A stretch of 64,000 nt of DNA from Lingula anatina (lineage: Eukaryota > Brachiopoda > Lingulata > Lingulida > Lingulidae). Below the pieces are notes generated by a model, which saw only the letters and a list, made by a program, of their open reading frames with translations, was not told the origin of the DNA and made no database searches. The stretch is taken from positions 391,695 to 455,694 of the forward strand of contig NW_019774670.1 in the NCBI RefSeq assembly GCF_001039355.2. Reading direction: 5' to 3'. Made by a program: the position numbers and the translations under genes. This document shows positions 23,422 to 34,425 of the stretch, piece after piece (position 1 is the first letter of the stretch; each line of letters starts with the position of its first letter).

Positions 23422-24090
23422 GCATGGTAATATTTGGTGATAGATTGTGACTGGTGTACACGGAAGCAATGAGGGTAGTATTTGGTGATGGATTGTGACT
23501 GATGTGCACGGAAGCAATGTGGGTAGTATTTGATGATAGATTGTGACTGGTGTACTCGGAACCAATGTGAGTAATATTTGGTAATAGATTGTGACTGGTG
23601 TGCTAGGAAGCAATGTGGGTAATATTTGGTGATAGATTGTGACTGGTGTGCTAGGAAGCAATGTGGGTAATATTTGGTGATAGATTGTGACTGATGTGCT
23701 AGGAAGCAATGTGGGTAATATTTGGTGATAGATTGTGAATGGTGTGCTAGGAAGCAATGTGGGTAATATTTGGTGATAGATTGTGACTGGTGTACTCGGA
23801 AGCAATGTGGGTAATATTTGGTGATTGATTGTGACTGGTGTACACGGAAGCAATGTGGGTAGTATTTGGTGATAGATTGTGACTGGTGTACACGGAAGCA
23901 ATGTGGGTAGTATTTGGTGATAGATTGTGACTGGTGTACACGGAAGCAATGTTGGTAGTATTTGGTGATAGATTGTGACTGGTGTACTCATAAGCAATGT
24001 GGTTAATATTTGGTGATAGATTGTGACTGGTGTACTCGGAAGCAATGTGGGTAGTAATTGGTGATGTGACTTTTGCGGCAGGAAGCAATG
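23422..24090. repeat. 48-bp minisatellite, about 14 units
   Basis: Same unit as at 20306, expanded to about 14 copies with point variants (CTCGG, CACGG, CTAGG at the same place). The 251-codon minus-strand open frame across it (23374-24129) is a product of the 48-bp period. Confidence 0.9.
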
Positions 24091-25179
24091 AAAAATATCA
24101 GAGAATTCTTTTCGAAATAGAACTCCCATAGTTTAATTAGAGAATCACACACAGATGGACGTCCTTAAAGATATTTGCAGAATTGGCCCTCTGTGTAAGG
24201 TGTCACGGTTTCAGTCTTGTCTAGAAATAGAGAAACAGGGCTAACGATCAACTGCTGATGTTTTTCTTATTATATCATTATATCATCTTATTTTATCATC
24301 GCATTTTCAAAAGACTTGCCAGTAGGAAAGATAACTAACTACTTTCGCGTCACAATGGTCACAGGTAGCCCACTGTCAGATACTACGTTAATTTCACTGA
24401 CTTTATGTCGTGTATACGGGTAGTCAGTAATTATAAACCGTCTATTTTAGCTTATTAAACAAACATTGGATATCGTGTAGACTTCTGAACGTTGAACAGT
24501 CAAGTCAGAGCCTTTCACATTTTCCTTTGTGTTTGGCTCACTAAGAAAATCCATCCCTTTAATACTGACACATCTCGTGGACTTTTACATTTCATTTTCA
24601 TCGTGCTACAGCTAAATAACATTTAACTAAAAGTAAAGGCCAAGTGAAAAAAAAAAGTGTGGCATTTAATGAAGTTACCGTTATCAGGAAAGGTTATACT
24701 TCGGAAACATGGCATTAATTCACTTGATAAGTAAGGGGTGTGGATTAAGGTTGTGAGGAACGCTGCTAGATAAACAGAACAGTTACACTGTGCGGAACCA
24801 ACTCCAAATATAAATAACAAAGCTAATATGAACATAAAGACTGACGATGAGAATAGTTCTGAATAAATTTGTTTGGAAATTCTCCATAAAGTCAAACTTC
24901 CGTGACTACAGATCCACCATAAGCACGAGCCCATCTTTGAGAAAAAACTGATGGCTTGTGAAGTCCTTATATTATTTTTCAGTTGTGGCACAATCTCTAT
25001 GATAAACAACGTACTTAGTTAGTCTTTTTTAAGTTATTTTAGAACCCGTAATTGTATGTGTTATCTCATACACGAGTTAAAGTCGGATTGATTTACATAT
25101 ATATGAGCATCAACATATTTATGTCTTTAACTTTTGTCGATCGTTTTCATTGATGTAGGAGTCAAAACAGAGACTATTT

Positions 25180-26704
25180 GGGACAGGTTTTATGCTTTAT
25201 TTCTTAGGCAATGACAAACATTTTGAAGATAAATAGGTCCAGACTAAGTTTCGAAATTGCATCAGTCTATTCACTCGGAAAAAGTCTTCCAAGCATTTGG
25301 TAGTATATGTGAGAGCAATTGTAAAGTACAAATCACACGGCTGGTGTCGTCATATCCTTCGCTGAACGCTGCAGAGTGAAGGACAGGTGCATTTTCAGTG
25401 CCTGGAATTAAAAGAAAACTTCGTTTAGATGGTCATAGAAGAAAACGACAGCTATTTTGTGTTAATTATCATTTAACACAGATTGTATTATATGGTACCA
25501 TAAGCAATAGTCCTCCGTGCAAAATTTGTCAAATATACATGTATTTGTATGTACACATACCAGTATGTGCAATCACCTCTTGTAGTTAGGGCCTATATCT
25601 TCAGTTATTCAAACACAAACACGTGTATAAGTATGTCTAACATAACACTTGCAGCAAACATATGTAATGCTATTAAAAAACGCAAAGAGTACTGAGAAGT
25701 TATTCATTCCTTTGTCGTCTTTCTATAGTAATGGGAACAATTATTCTGCCTTATTACGAAGATGAGTTAGAAAAGGTACAAAAACATTCAAAAATTTTAT
25801 AATGTTTATACCTGAATGTCATACATAATTTTCATACTTTTTTAGTTGGAGAAACCAGATTTTACATGTACTAGGTAAAAAAAAAGATACAGTAAATTAT
25901 GTAACAAAATAAAAATGTCAACATTAAACTCACGTTGGGTTATAAGGCCTTGGTACGTATCCAGTGTATCCGTTCCTTCTGTTGTAGTTATACCCTACCC
26001 CTGCATAGCTGTTGTAGCCGTAACTGCGATATCCGCTGTTGGTGCCATAGTCGTCTGGTTTATAACCATATCCATATCTGTCTGGTTGATAGCCGTAGTA
26101 ATTAAGTCCTAATTCAAATGATAAAAGACAACTTCTCAAATCCTACGTTTCAAATTACTTTGACTGCTTAAAGAGGCCTTATCAAAACAGAAACCTATAG
26201 TTTTCAATATAAAAAATAAACCCCACAGGTTTTGTCTCATTTCTAATATCCCGATTTTGTTGTATAAGCCTTAGGGCCTTTACAACTGGTCATGTATTTT
26301 GAGGGGGAAATGGACTAGCGGAGAAGACTGGAGAACGACCTGTTTAGCTATGTACAATACCTATAAAGTCAAAAGCGGCAAAATACTATTTGAAAGCATT
26401 ATCAACGCCTAAGTAAGTCCAATAGTATCCAAGTCCCATAGTATTTTAAAAAATCATAAGAAAAATCGAAATTTCCCGAAACAATATTTACATTAGTAAA
26501 AAAAAAACATGGTCGTCCAGATTGTTTACTGAATCTAAATGCACCATAAGATGAACTGTCTGTTGCAGCTAGAATTCACAACATGTATGGATCCTTCACT
26601 AATCTCTCTTTCTCTCTCTCTCTCTCTCACCTTTGACCAAGACTTTCCCAATACATGGCGGCTGCCACGGTCAGGAGAGCAGCGAATAGAACGAACTTCA
26701 TCAT
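25180..26704 (-). pseudogene. Type II Gly/Tyr-rich secreted protein gene, copy b (3 exons; phase conflict)
   Basis: Exon 1 (26631-26704) encodes MMKFVLFAALLTVAAAMYW then ESLGQ(R), a signal peptide and short linker. Exon 2 (25934-26108) encodes NYYGYQPDRYGYGYKPDDYG and continues with SYGYNSYAGVGYNYNRRNGYTGYVPRPYNP. Exon 3 (about 25180-25401) gives the last codons, T-H-stop. Its AATAAA is at 25196-25201 (minus strand), and it is homologous to the type I 3' exon (GGATATGACGACA). Exon 2 ends at a consensus donor GTGAGT, so the TGA just after it is intronic. Exon 1 read to its usual donor (CAAAG|GTGAGA) is out of phase with exon 2, because exon 2 starts with one extra base relative to copy c. Using a weak donor (CTTG|GTCAAA) would restore an 82-residue protein. 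The TATA box is also altered. It is either recently disabled or uses an alternative donor. Confidence 0.7.
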
Positions 26705-26774
26705 CTTGGCCTGAAAAGAGATGTCGTCTGCGGACTTTAGGAGTGGGACTCGGACCTTGACGGACGTCGAAGTC

Positions 26775-26810
26775 TGTCAAAACTTAACCAAGGCAGCTAT
26801 TTCATAACGT
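26775..26810 (-). promoter_or_regulatory. Core promoter of type II copy b, TATA altered
   Basis: The conserved GCTGCCTTGGTTAAGTTTTG block is present. The TATA box reads TATGAAAT where copies a and c have TATAAAAT. Confidence 0.55.
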
Positions 26811-27434
26811 CCCAAAATACAAAACGAATGCGTAATTATTGTATTTTGGAACCGAATACTTTGCCTTAAGATATGTGTGAAGGTAGTAATGGCTAAATAG
26901 GACACACGTGAAATGCATTATCATTTACTTTGGTTTCAGTTACCAAGTATCTTCAAAGTTGGCAAGTCACTCATTCATTCAGAAGTTACGACAGGTGAGG
27001 GTAAGACATATTTACGAGTGTTTCATTAGATAAGAAGCGCCTGGGGCACAATGGAAACGCTTTGATAGACATAATGGGCATACTCGGGGTTGGTGCCATA
27101 CGTACTTGTAAGCTTCAAGGCGGTAGATAAATCGGATGGAAAAGAGTTGTACAAATAGTCCAGCGCTCCCCGTGACCACACGTGCATTGTGCGTCCGCCA
27201 GTGATCATTATAATTCTGTTCATGAAATAATGACTACTGGCGGACGCCCAATGCACATGTAGTCAGTGGGAGCTATTCTTGAAGGAGGGGGTGTCGTTAA
27301 ATAACGCCTAAGTCAAATTAAAGCATAGAATGCATTAAAGACTCTGCTAACTAAGAATAACTGTTAATGCATTTTATGCAACTGAAGATAGAAACGTTTT
27401 TCCACCTAATTTTTGTGATGATGGAATTGTTATA
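26811..27434. repeat. Repeat-unit DNA including a 110-bp imperfect hairpin
   Basis: It is homologous to 45540-45930 and 48080-48460. The section 27160-27273 is a palindrome: CCAGCGCTCCCCGTGACCAC then CACGTGCATTG and GCGTCCGCCAGT, facing ACTGGCGGACGCCCAATGCA then TGTAGTCAGTGGGAGC, around an approximately 30-base centre. No gene is seen. Confidence 0.6.
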
Positions 27435-28636
27435 GGGGAGACCGGGGCTAGTTGGCCCAGTTAGACACTTTTGGCCTTGTAGAGCCAACTAGGAATGGGT
27501 TAGAGTAACAAAACCGTTTTCAAAGTAAGCCCCATGAACTAAGCCACGGGGCAAGTTGGCCCGAGGGTCGGGGCAAGTTGGTCCCCCTATACGAAAATGA
27601 AGTATATATCCCATGTAAACGCCTTGAAATACATTTTTATACATTTTTAATTTATTAAATTGATTTTTGAGAGTCTTTGATGAATAAACAGTTCAAATGA
27701 GGCAGATTTATTGAGGTTTCCGTACGTCACGTTGTGAGGAGGGGGGGGGGGGGGGGTATGTGTTGCAAGAACCAAAAAATCTATCAATAAAATTTGTTTT
27801 GTTTAAATTAAGAATAAATTAATAATGTTATAAAGCAGGTTTTTAATGAATGAAAACGAATAATAAATTTACGTTTTAAAAGAAAGTAACAAATTCAGTT
27901 TTAAACCAGTGAGTTTGTTTCAAGAATGGGAGGGGTGGAAAATCCCCTTGGGGCCACATATAACACTATAAATACAATAAAATCACCTTACAATGAATTA
28001 AGGCAAATCTAAGGAAAGTCCAATGGATTTGCTGTCTAATACATACAATCAATAGAACATTTCTAATATAAATTTTCGAAAAGACACCAGAGAGCAAATA
28101 AAAAAAAATCAATCAGACGGTAAACACCGGCTAGCTTTGTCAATTTCACCAACTTGTTTATTTCAAGAAGTTACAACTTCTTGTTTATTTCAAACAGCGT
28201 TGCGCGCAAAGGATTGTGGGTAATATGAGGGTCCAACTTGCCCCGAGTCAAGGGGGCCAACAAGCCCCGGGTGCACATTATTTATTTTAAGGGATGGCAG
28301 CCATTTATGGTGCTAGAATGAGCAACGATGATACATCTTTGTGAAACTTGAAACAATGAGCTTCAGTTTGATGCCCTATACATATCTTATATTCGATCAA
28401 AAGCCTATGAAAATAGATTTTTAAATCTCTTAAACAAAATTACTTTTAGGTGCAAAAATAGTTTATTTGGACTCACCGCTTAATTAAAACTTTTTTAACG
28501 GCCGACACTTCCTTAGCATTGTAGGCTACGGTCACTTTACAAGTGTATGTGGCCAATTTCTTTACCTCGTAGTTACTTTTTCATAAAATGACGGGGGGCC
28601 AACTTACCCCGGGGTCCAACTAGCCCCGGTCTCCCC
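27435..28636. mobile_element. TA-flanked non-autonomous DNA transposon (MITE-like, 1.2 kb)
   Basis: Perfect terminal inverted repeats of 21 bp begin GGGGAGACCGGGGCTAGTTG. The flanking TA is duplicated (27433-27434 and 28637-28638). Subterminal copies of GGGGCAAGTTGG lie at both ends in opposite orientation (27547-27590 and 28230-28270). Empty sites with the sequence GAATTGTTATAACACATGC exist at about 13895 and 49775. The interior is AT-rich with an 18-base G run near 27740 and no transposase. TA duplication fits Tc1/mariner or ISL2EU-type transposition. Confidence 0.85.
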
Positions 28637-29651
28637 TAACACATGCAAGTCAATCCTCTTTCTCTCCCCTCCCTCCCTCCCTCCCTGTCTCACTCACAAA
28701 CATACACTCTCTCTCTCTCTCCCCCTCTCTCTCTGTCTCTCTCTCCCAAACGCACAAACACACACTCTCTCTCTCTCAGTTCGTGTTTTTGTGTTTTTCG
28801 ATACTTCATTATCAAATAGATGCGGCTATGTTCCATTTCCACATAGGCAATGCTTTAATAAACTAGTAGAGGTGAATGAATCTTAATCGCATACCAGCCC
28901 ATCTTTCACACATATGGGAATAAAGTATCGGCTATAAAAAATGTCCCTTTTGTTTTTTGGTTTTATTTTTATCTCATTTGCTTGGAATGAGGATTGCATA
29001 ATACACTGCATTAAAAAACATTCCTGGCAATATGAATGTTTTTTTTTTACGTCCCTGTGTATGTGTGTGTGCGTGTTTGTGTGTGTGTGTTTGTGTGTGA
29101 GAGAGAGAGAGAGAGAGACAAAGAGAGAGATTTTGGAGGCGTCCGCTTCAACTATATATGCACCAATCTTTTCCATCCAATTCACGTACCGCCTTGAAGC
29201 TTACAATAACGTATAATTGATGCCAACCCGGTTACGCCTATCGTCTGCCATAAATTGTAGTGCTGCAATAAACAATGTCTTTTCAGTTTACCCCAAGCAC
29301 TTTTTATCACTCGTAAAAGTGTCCTGACCTGAGTGACTTGCCACCTTTGTGATGAGAAGACTATCCGTTGCTAATGAAAAAAAAAAAACATGAGACCTAT
29401 TGAAAATTACCACTCAACTGCTTCTTCTTTGATAGTATGTTATTGGAAGTCTCCTTTTCTTGTAACAATGAAGTAGGGCGGTGTTTGGGCACATTTTCTC
29501 CTCTTGTCTAAATTTCTTTAGAATTTGGAAAAAGACAATTAAGGTTTGCAGCGGTAACAGAAGTGGGGATATTGGAGGTCTCTTTACATTTTAAGACATG
29601 TATGAGGATTTCAGAAAGCTCACCCATCTGTTGAAAAATTATATTTCTTGT
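28637..29651. repeat. Microsatellite repeat unit (split by the LINE)
   Basis: It has the usual order of (CT)n, anchor ATGCGGCTATGTTCCATTTC, (GT)n(GA)n at 29058-29130, and anchor CACGTACCGCCTTGAAGC. It resumes after the LINE at 30801 with the distal (GT)n(GA)n (30832-30886). No gene is present. Confidence 0.65.
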
Positions 29652-30800
29652 AGAGAATAATAATAATAAATTTATTTTAAGTCTAAAATCCATTTTAAAT
29701 GTTCAGTAGACTTTACATAAAATACCATAAATAATACTACATAAAATATCATAAATAAAATCTAGGTAAAACAGCCATTATTCCATACAATTAAATGCAA
29801 TTAATACAAGATTTATAAAACAAATTAAGAGTTAATCAAAATATTTCCTAAAAAGGTATGTTTTGAGTTCTTTTTTAAAGGTATTGGTAGACTGAATTGC
29901 TCGGGTTTCCAGCGGTAATAGATTCCATTCCTTTGGACCTGCAGCTTTAAAAGATATATCACCATAGGTTTTTAATCGCATTTTTACTGGGTTGAGTCGC
30001 AATTGGTCCACAGACCGCAGATTTCGCATTGGAACATAGTGACTAACTAATTCATTGATGTAGATTGGTGCCAATCCATAAAAAGCATCGTGAGTAAAAA
30101 CTAAAAATTTGAATAAAATTCTGGCTTGTAGAGGTAGCCAGTGTAAACTTTTTAAAACTGGGGAGATGTGTATGCTTGTGGATGTCCGAGTTAATAATCT
30201 GGTCGAAATATTTTGAATACGCTGCAGTCTGGCAATTTGTTTCTTTGGACAACCGTATAAAATGGAGTTGCAGTAATCTAATCGAGATATAACTAAACAA
30301 TTTATGACTGTGGCTGCAGCAGAGTCAGACAACTGATTGCAAATTGCACTTATGTTTCTAATGTTAAAAACCGCTGACCTGCATACACTGGCAATATGTT
30401 TGTTCATACAAAGCGATCCATCTAAAAATACACCAAGATTTTTTGCATAGGTTGTTGGCTTAATAATGCTTGATCCAATTTTGAGCTGAATTTGTTGTGC
30501 TATCATACGATTATGTGGCTGACTTATTACCAAAAGTTCAGACTTTCCATCGTTAATTTTCAACTTATTACTAATCAGCCACCTGCGAAGATCGTCAATA
30601 CATTTAGACAATATATCAATAGATTCTTTTGGATTTTCTAGATTGCAACAAGTAAAAATCTGTGTGTCATCAGCATAAATATGATAGCCAATGTTATGAT
30701 GTCTTAGCATGGCCCCAATTGGTAAGGTATACATGCAAAAACAAGAGGTCCTAGAACACTGCCTTGTGGCACACAAAAAGCTATTTCTGAAACATTTAGA
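29652..30800 (-). mobile_element. 5'-truncated non-LTR retrotransposon (CR1/L2-like), dead
   Basis: The minus-strand reading frame (327 codons, ending at 29832) is the C-terminal half of a reverse transcriptase. It contains YADDTQIF (catalytic YADD), LLVISQPHN, NLGVFLD, ISRLDYCNSILYGCP and LKSLHWLPLQARILFKFLVF, the order typical of L2/CR1 elements. The upstream motif VPQGSVLGPL is readable in another frame, so one base is missing in the A/T run at 30737-30741. Upstream of that the element ends. The 3' tail is a short (TTATTA)n rather than poly(A), as in CR1/L2. The insertion splits ATTATATTTCTTGTCAATGA of the local unit (compare 49430), without an obvious target duplication. Confidence 0.85.
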
Positions 30801-30831
30801 TGATTTGGACGGCATGTTTTATCTTAGTGTT

Positions 30832-30887
<56 letters not shown>

Positions 30888-31640
30888 TAACTGAAGTCAC
30901 CACACCTATCCATCAGATTCAGGTACCAGTATGCCTTAAAGCTGACACGCACATCTTATTGGCACCAACCCTGTTAAGTTAGTCTATCAGCTGTAACAAA
31001 CAACGTGTTTTAAATCCACCCAAGGCAAGGGATTGTTATCTAATGAAAAAGTCGTAAAATATAGTGTCCTAACCTGTTGTTACTTCTCACCAGAATAAAT
31101 AATACGTTTTGACTTGCCATCGCTGTAACGAGGAGACAAATTGATTTTTTTTTCGATATTCAGTATTGGTATTATTCATATATCAGCAGATATTGCAGTT
31201 TATCATTTGCTGGATGAGTGTCATGGATACGCGGGTTTGTTGCATAGTTTTATGTTTAAAACATAATGATTTGAACTTATAACAAAAACATTTTGTCAAC
31301 TATGTCATAATTCAAAGACCAAGAATAATGATACTATTAAACCAATATTTGACTGATGTATCTTATAATTACAACAAAGAAGTAAGGCACAGCTGCTAAC
31401 GGCAGTTTGGGCATGTTTCTACCTTAGTCTTTATTTCTCTTGTAATAAGCTCTGACTGTTTATAAATCATGGTGTTAATTGTGGCAGTTTGATGATGCGT
31501 TGCCAACTAAAACGCAAATAAATGGTAATTTATTCCGTATGTGTCTTATATCAATTAACCATTCCGACCTTCGTTACAAATATCTTAGGGCAAAATACTG
31601 TCCCAAAAAGATAATTATTACACATTCGTCGTGTTTCGAG
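30801..31640. other. Upstream region of type I gene D
   Basis: The distal part of the microsatellite unit is followed by the conserved upstream block of type I genes (CACGCACATCTTATTGGCAC onward). It is more diverged from A, C and H than those are from one another. No gene is seen. Confidence 0.5.
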
Positions 31641-31690
31641 ACGGTATAAAACCGTTGCCTTGGTCCAGTTTTGACAGACTTTGACTTCAG
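31641..31690 (+). promoter_or_regulatory. Core promoter of type I gene D
   Basis: TATAAAAC (31645-31652) is followed by GTTGCCTTGGTCCAGTTTTG and ACAGACTTTGAC. Confidence 0.75.
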
Positions 31691-31746
31691 TCAAGCTCCA
31701 AGTCACACTTCAACAGTTAGTAGACGACACCTCTTTTGCCGCCAAA

Positions 31747-32514
31747 ATGATGAAGCTGTTTCTACTCGCTGCCCTCGTGGCATTGGCAGCAGCAGCCGTT
31801 AAGTGGGACTCTGGGAGTAAAAGGTGTGATAATGTAGCTTTTAGTGTGTGATTACGTGTGTATGTGTGCGCGTGTTTGAGTGTGTGTGTGAGAGTGAGGT
31901 TCACTATTGTGTAGTTGTTTATGGTTTTGCGATTCACTCTTACCAATACCCAATTCATCCAAGGAGTTTCAACAGAATCTCCTTGATTCATCTAATAGTG
32001 CAATTAAAATTAGGAAAAAATGAATTGATCTGGACCGACTGTTTCAAATATTTAGCTGAAGGAATCACCTTACTTTTGTTTAAAACCAATTTGTTGCTGG
32101 GGTTTCATTTTGCTCAACGCAAGAGAATCGAGACAAAGCACGCGAAGAAAGTATTCTATTATACAGAAAATGATAAACTCAGCCTTCACTCCACGTCTAA
32201 TAACCTGAGTGCCACTGAAGACTGCTTGACAGGTGACGTTGTCTTCTTTCATATTGATAATTTATCCCAATGAAAGTGAAAAGTTATTTGTCTTTTTTAT
32301 TTTGTAAAAGGACTCACTATGGATACCAACCAGGTGGATATGGAAATGGCGACAACGGCTATAATGGTCAAGGGTACGGATATGGTGATCGCAACGGATA
32401 TCACCTGAACGGATACAACAGCAACGGAGGAGGCTATGGATACAAAGGTGCTGGATATGGAAAGCCTCAATATGGAGGAAAGAAGGGGTTAATTTCCCCA
32501 TGGGGGTTTTTGTG
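31747..32514 (+). CDS. Type I Gly/Tyr-rich small secreted protein, gene D
   Basis: Coding exons are 31747-31823 and 32311-32514, with the last stop base supplied by exon 3 at 32999; the product is 93 residues. The signal peptide is MMKLFLLAALVALAAAA, then VKWDSGSKR with the dibasic KR at the exon junction. The mature part is THYGYQPGGYGNGDNGYNGQ, GYGYGDRNGYHLNGYNSNGG, GYGYKGAGYGKPQYGGKKG, LISPWGFL. It has 16 more mature residues than C and H because of an extra NGY/DRNGYH block. The stop TGA is created by splicing TG to A. If intron 2 is retained, one Trp is added before TAA. The first intron lacks the long GT run seen in A, C and H. It is the most diverged complete copy and has no visible lesion. 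Confidence 0.85.
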
Positions 32515-32998
32515 GTAAGATATCGCTTTACTATCACATTTTACAGTTTGTTCCACGTTTGTTAAGCGGACATATTCAGTCTAATACATGTTTTCCTAAT
32601 AGCTAGTTAAGGCTAGTCAGAAAATTAAAAAAAATGATAAAAGTTTTTTTTCCTTATTATCATTTTTATACAGTCTATAAATATGACAGACTGTATAGAC
32701 AATTACCTATCCATTAAGTTTTGTGTTGGTCCGTTTTCAATAGGTCCAAATGTGTTCAACCAGTCTTGTAAAAAAAGCTCCGAGTTAGTAGGTGTCGGCA
32801 CAGTCTCCGCCTTCATAGTCTTGATAGTCTCCGCAAATAAGTACAACAAAGGGTTAAAAGCACTGAACTGTATTGATCTGAAGGAAGAGTCTTTAGACAA
32901 TTGTCTATCCATTAAGTCATGTATTGGTCTGTTTTCAATATCTACCGTGACCCGTGGAGTAAGTTATTGTCATTATCAAACATTTCTTTATATTTCAG

Positions 32999-33215
32999 AA
33001 ACTGATGCTGCGCATAACCTTTATTCTGCAGTGTGCAGAGCCGGATATGACGACATCAACCACGTGACCGCTACCAAAAAGTTCCTTAATCATATAATTC
33101 TAAATATCTTTACTGCTTTTGCCCATAAATAGACCGGTGCAATTTGGAAACATATTCTGTATTACATGTATGAAATTTTACATTGCTTATGCAATAAAAT
33201 ATAATTGATGAAGAT
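32999..33215 (+). other. Exon 3 (3' UTR) of gene D
   Basis: The acceptor is TTTATATTTCAG. The first base completes the stop codon. AATAAA is at 33193-33198. It is homologous to the 3' exons of C and H. The open frame in it differs from C and H mainly at replacement positions. Confidence 0.7.
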
Positions 33216-33277
33216 GTCAATTTGCTTTTAATCTTTTTAAATCAATATAGATTGTAAATGTCCATGGGAATTATACG

Positions 33278-33278
33278 C

Positions 33279-33333
<55 letters not shown>

Positions 33334-33340
33334 TTTTTTG
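33278..33340. repeat. Poly-T tract, about 50 T with few interruptions
   Basis: A long homopolymer lies in the 3' flank of gene D, absent from the C and H flanks. It may be assembly-sensitive. Confidence 0.8.
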
Positions 33341-34077
33341 GTTAAATTTCTTTTGCATGTTAAGCGATTAAACATTTGAATCTGTAATGATACAGGTGTG
33401 TATTAAAGAAATATTGATGTTAGTAACAAAATCCAGGAATTTTATAAGTTGTGACAACCATTTTACATCAGTTCTAAGCACATTGTTATTTAGAAATATG
33501 CCAACACATACCATGTCAGCGTGGACCCTTTTCTCGGGGCAACGTTCCTCATCAGAAACAGAACCTCCCTCTTTGAAGTACACATTGTAAATGCCAGAGT
33601 TTTTGAAATAAGGACTCTATAAAAAACTGTTTTGGCATCAAAGAGACCCACTGAAGGCACTGTATATTAACATATGTAAGACAGGAAAGGCTTATTTTTC
33701 TTAACTAAAATACCAAGCTTCTAAGTTCATGGCCTGGAGAAATACAGAGACACAACTTAACTGATTTTATTCTGAGTGCTTGTAAAAGTTAAAAGAAAGA
33801 TATATTTTACCGATAGTACAAGCACGTTAAGAGAACATGTACATGTATGACTTAATTATTTAATTACCAGAAGACACCACGACAAAATGTACATGTATTT
33901 CTTAGAAGACAAAGCATTATTCAAACTGACGCTTTGTGTACCTTTCCTTAGCGAAGGTCTGCGTTAGCTCCCTGAGTGGCTTTCTAGTTATGTAATTTGA
34001 CGTTGTTTACTATAACACAATCATCAGTGTCATACAAAGAAAGTGTCAATAGCATGCCTGACACTCTTTATAAACAC

Positions 34078-34330
34078 GCATGGTAGTATTTGGTGATAGA
34101 TTGTGACTGGTGTGCTCAGAAACAATGTGGGTAGTATTTGGTGATAGATTGTCACTGGTGTGCTCGGAAACAATATGGGTAATATTTGGTGATAGATTGT
34201 CACTGGTGTGCTCGGAAACAATATGGGTAATATTTGGCGATAGATTGTCACTGGTGTGCTCGGAAACAATATGGGTAATATTTGGGGATAGATTGTCACT
34301 GGTGTGCTCGGAAACAATATGGGTAGTACC
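34078..34330. repeat. 48-bp minisatellite, 5 units
   Basis: The units carry the variant GAAACAATATGGGTAATATT. The array is followed by GTACCTTAATTGTTGGTATT and a minus-strand promoter relic. Confidence 0.85.
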
Positions 34331-34384
34331 TTAATTGTTGGTATTTGTTGATTATGTGACTCGGATCTTTACTGAGGACGGAGT

Positions 34385-34425
34385 ATGTCAAAACTGAACC
34401 AAGGCGGCTATTTTATAATGTGCCA
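34385..34425 (-). promoter_or_regulatory. Orphan minus-strand core promoter (also 40005-40045)
   Basis: ACATTATAAAATAGCCGCCT followed by TGGTTCAGTTTTGACATACT on the minus strand matches the family promoter and keeps a TATA box. The sequence downstream (toward 34320) has no first exon and runs into the minisatellite. A third, more degenerate relative is at about 55045-55070. Confidence 0.55.

Larger units (their letters stand above)
21838..25327. repeat. Direct duplicate 2 (partner 18579-21836)
   Basis: It repeats duplicate 1. It is about 230 bp longer, mainly because the minisatellite has 14 units instead of 6. It holds its own internal 280-bp tandem pair (22470-22735, 22736-23010) and the true continuation into type II copy b. 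Confidence 0.85.

Noticed and set aside
23374-24129. 251-codon minus-strand open frame with 16-residue repeats
   Set aside because: Created by a 48-bp minisatellite whose period is a multiple of three. Other frames are open too, and unit number varies freely between copies.
30709-30982. Plus-strand frames with VCVCVCV and ERERER runs
   Set aside because: They run across the LINE edge into a (GT)n(GA)n tract.
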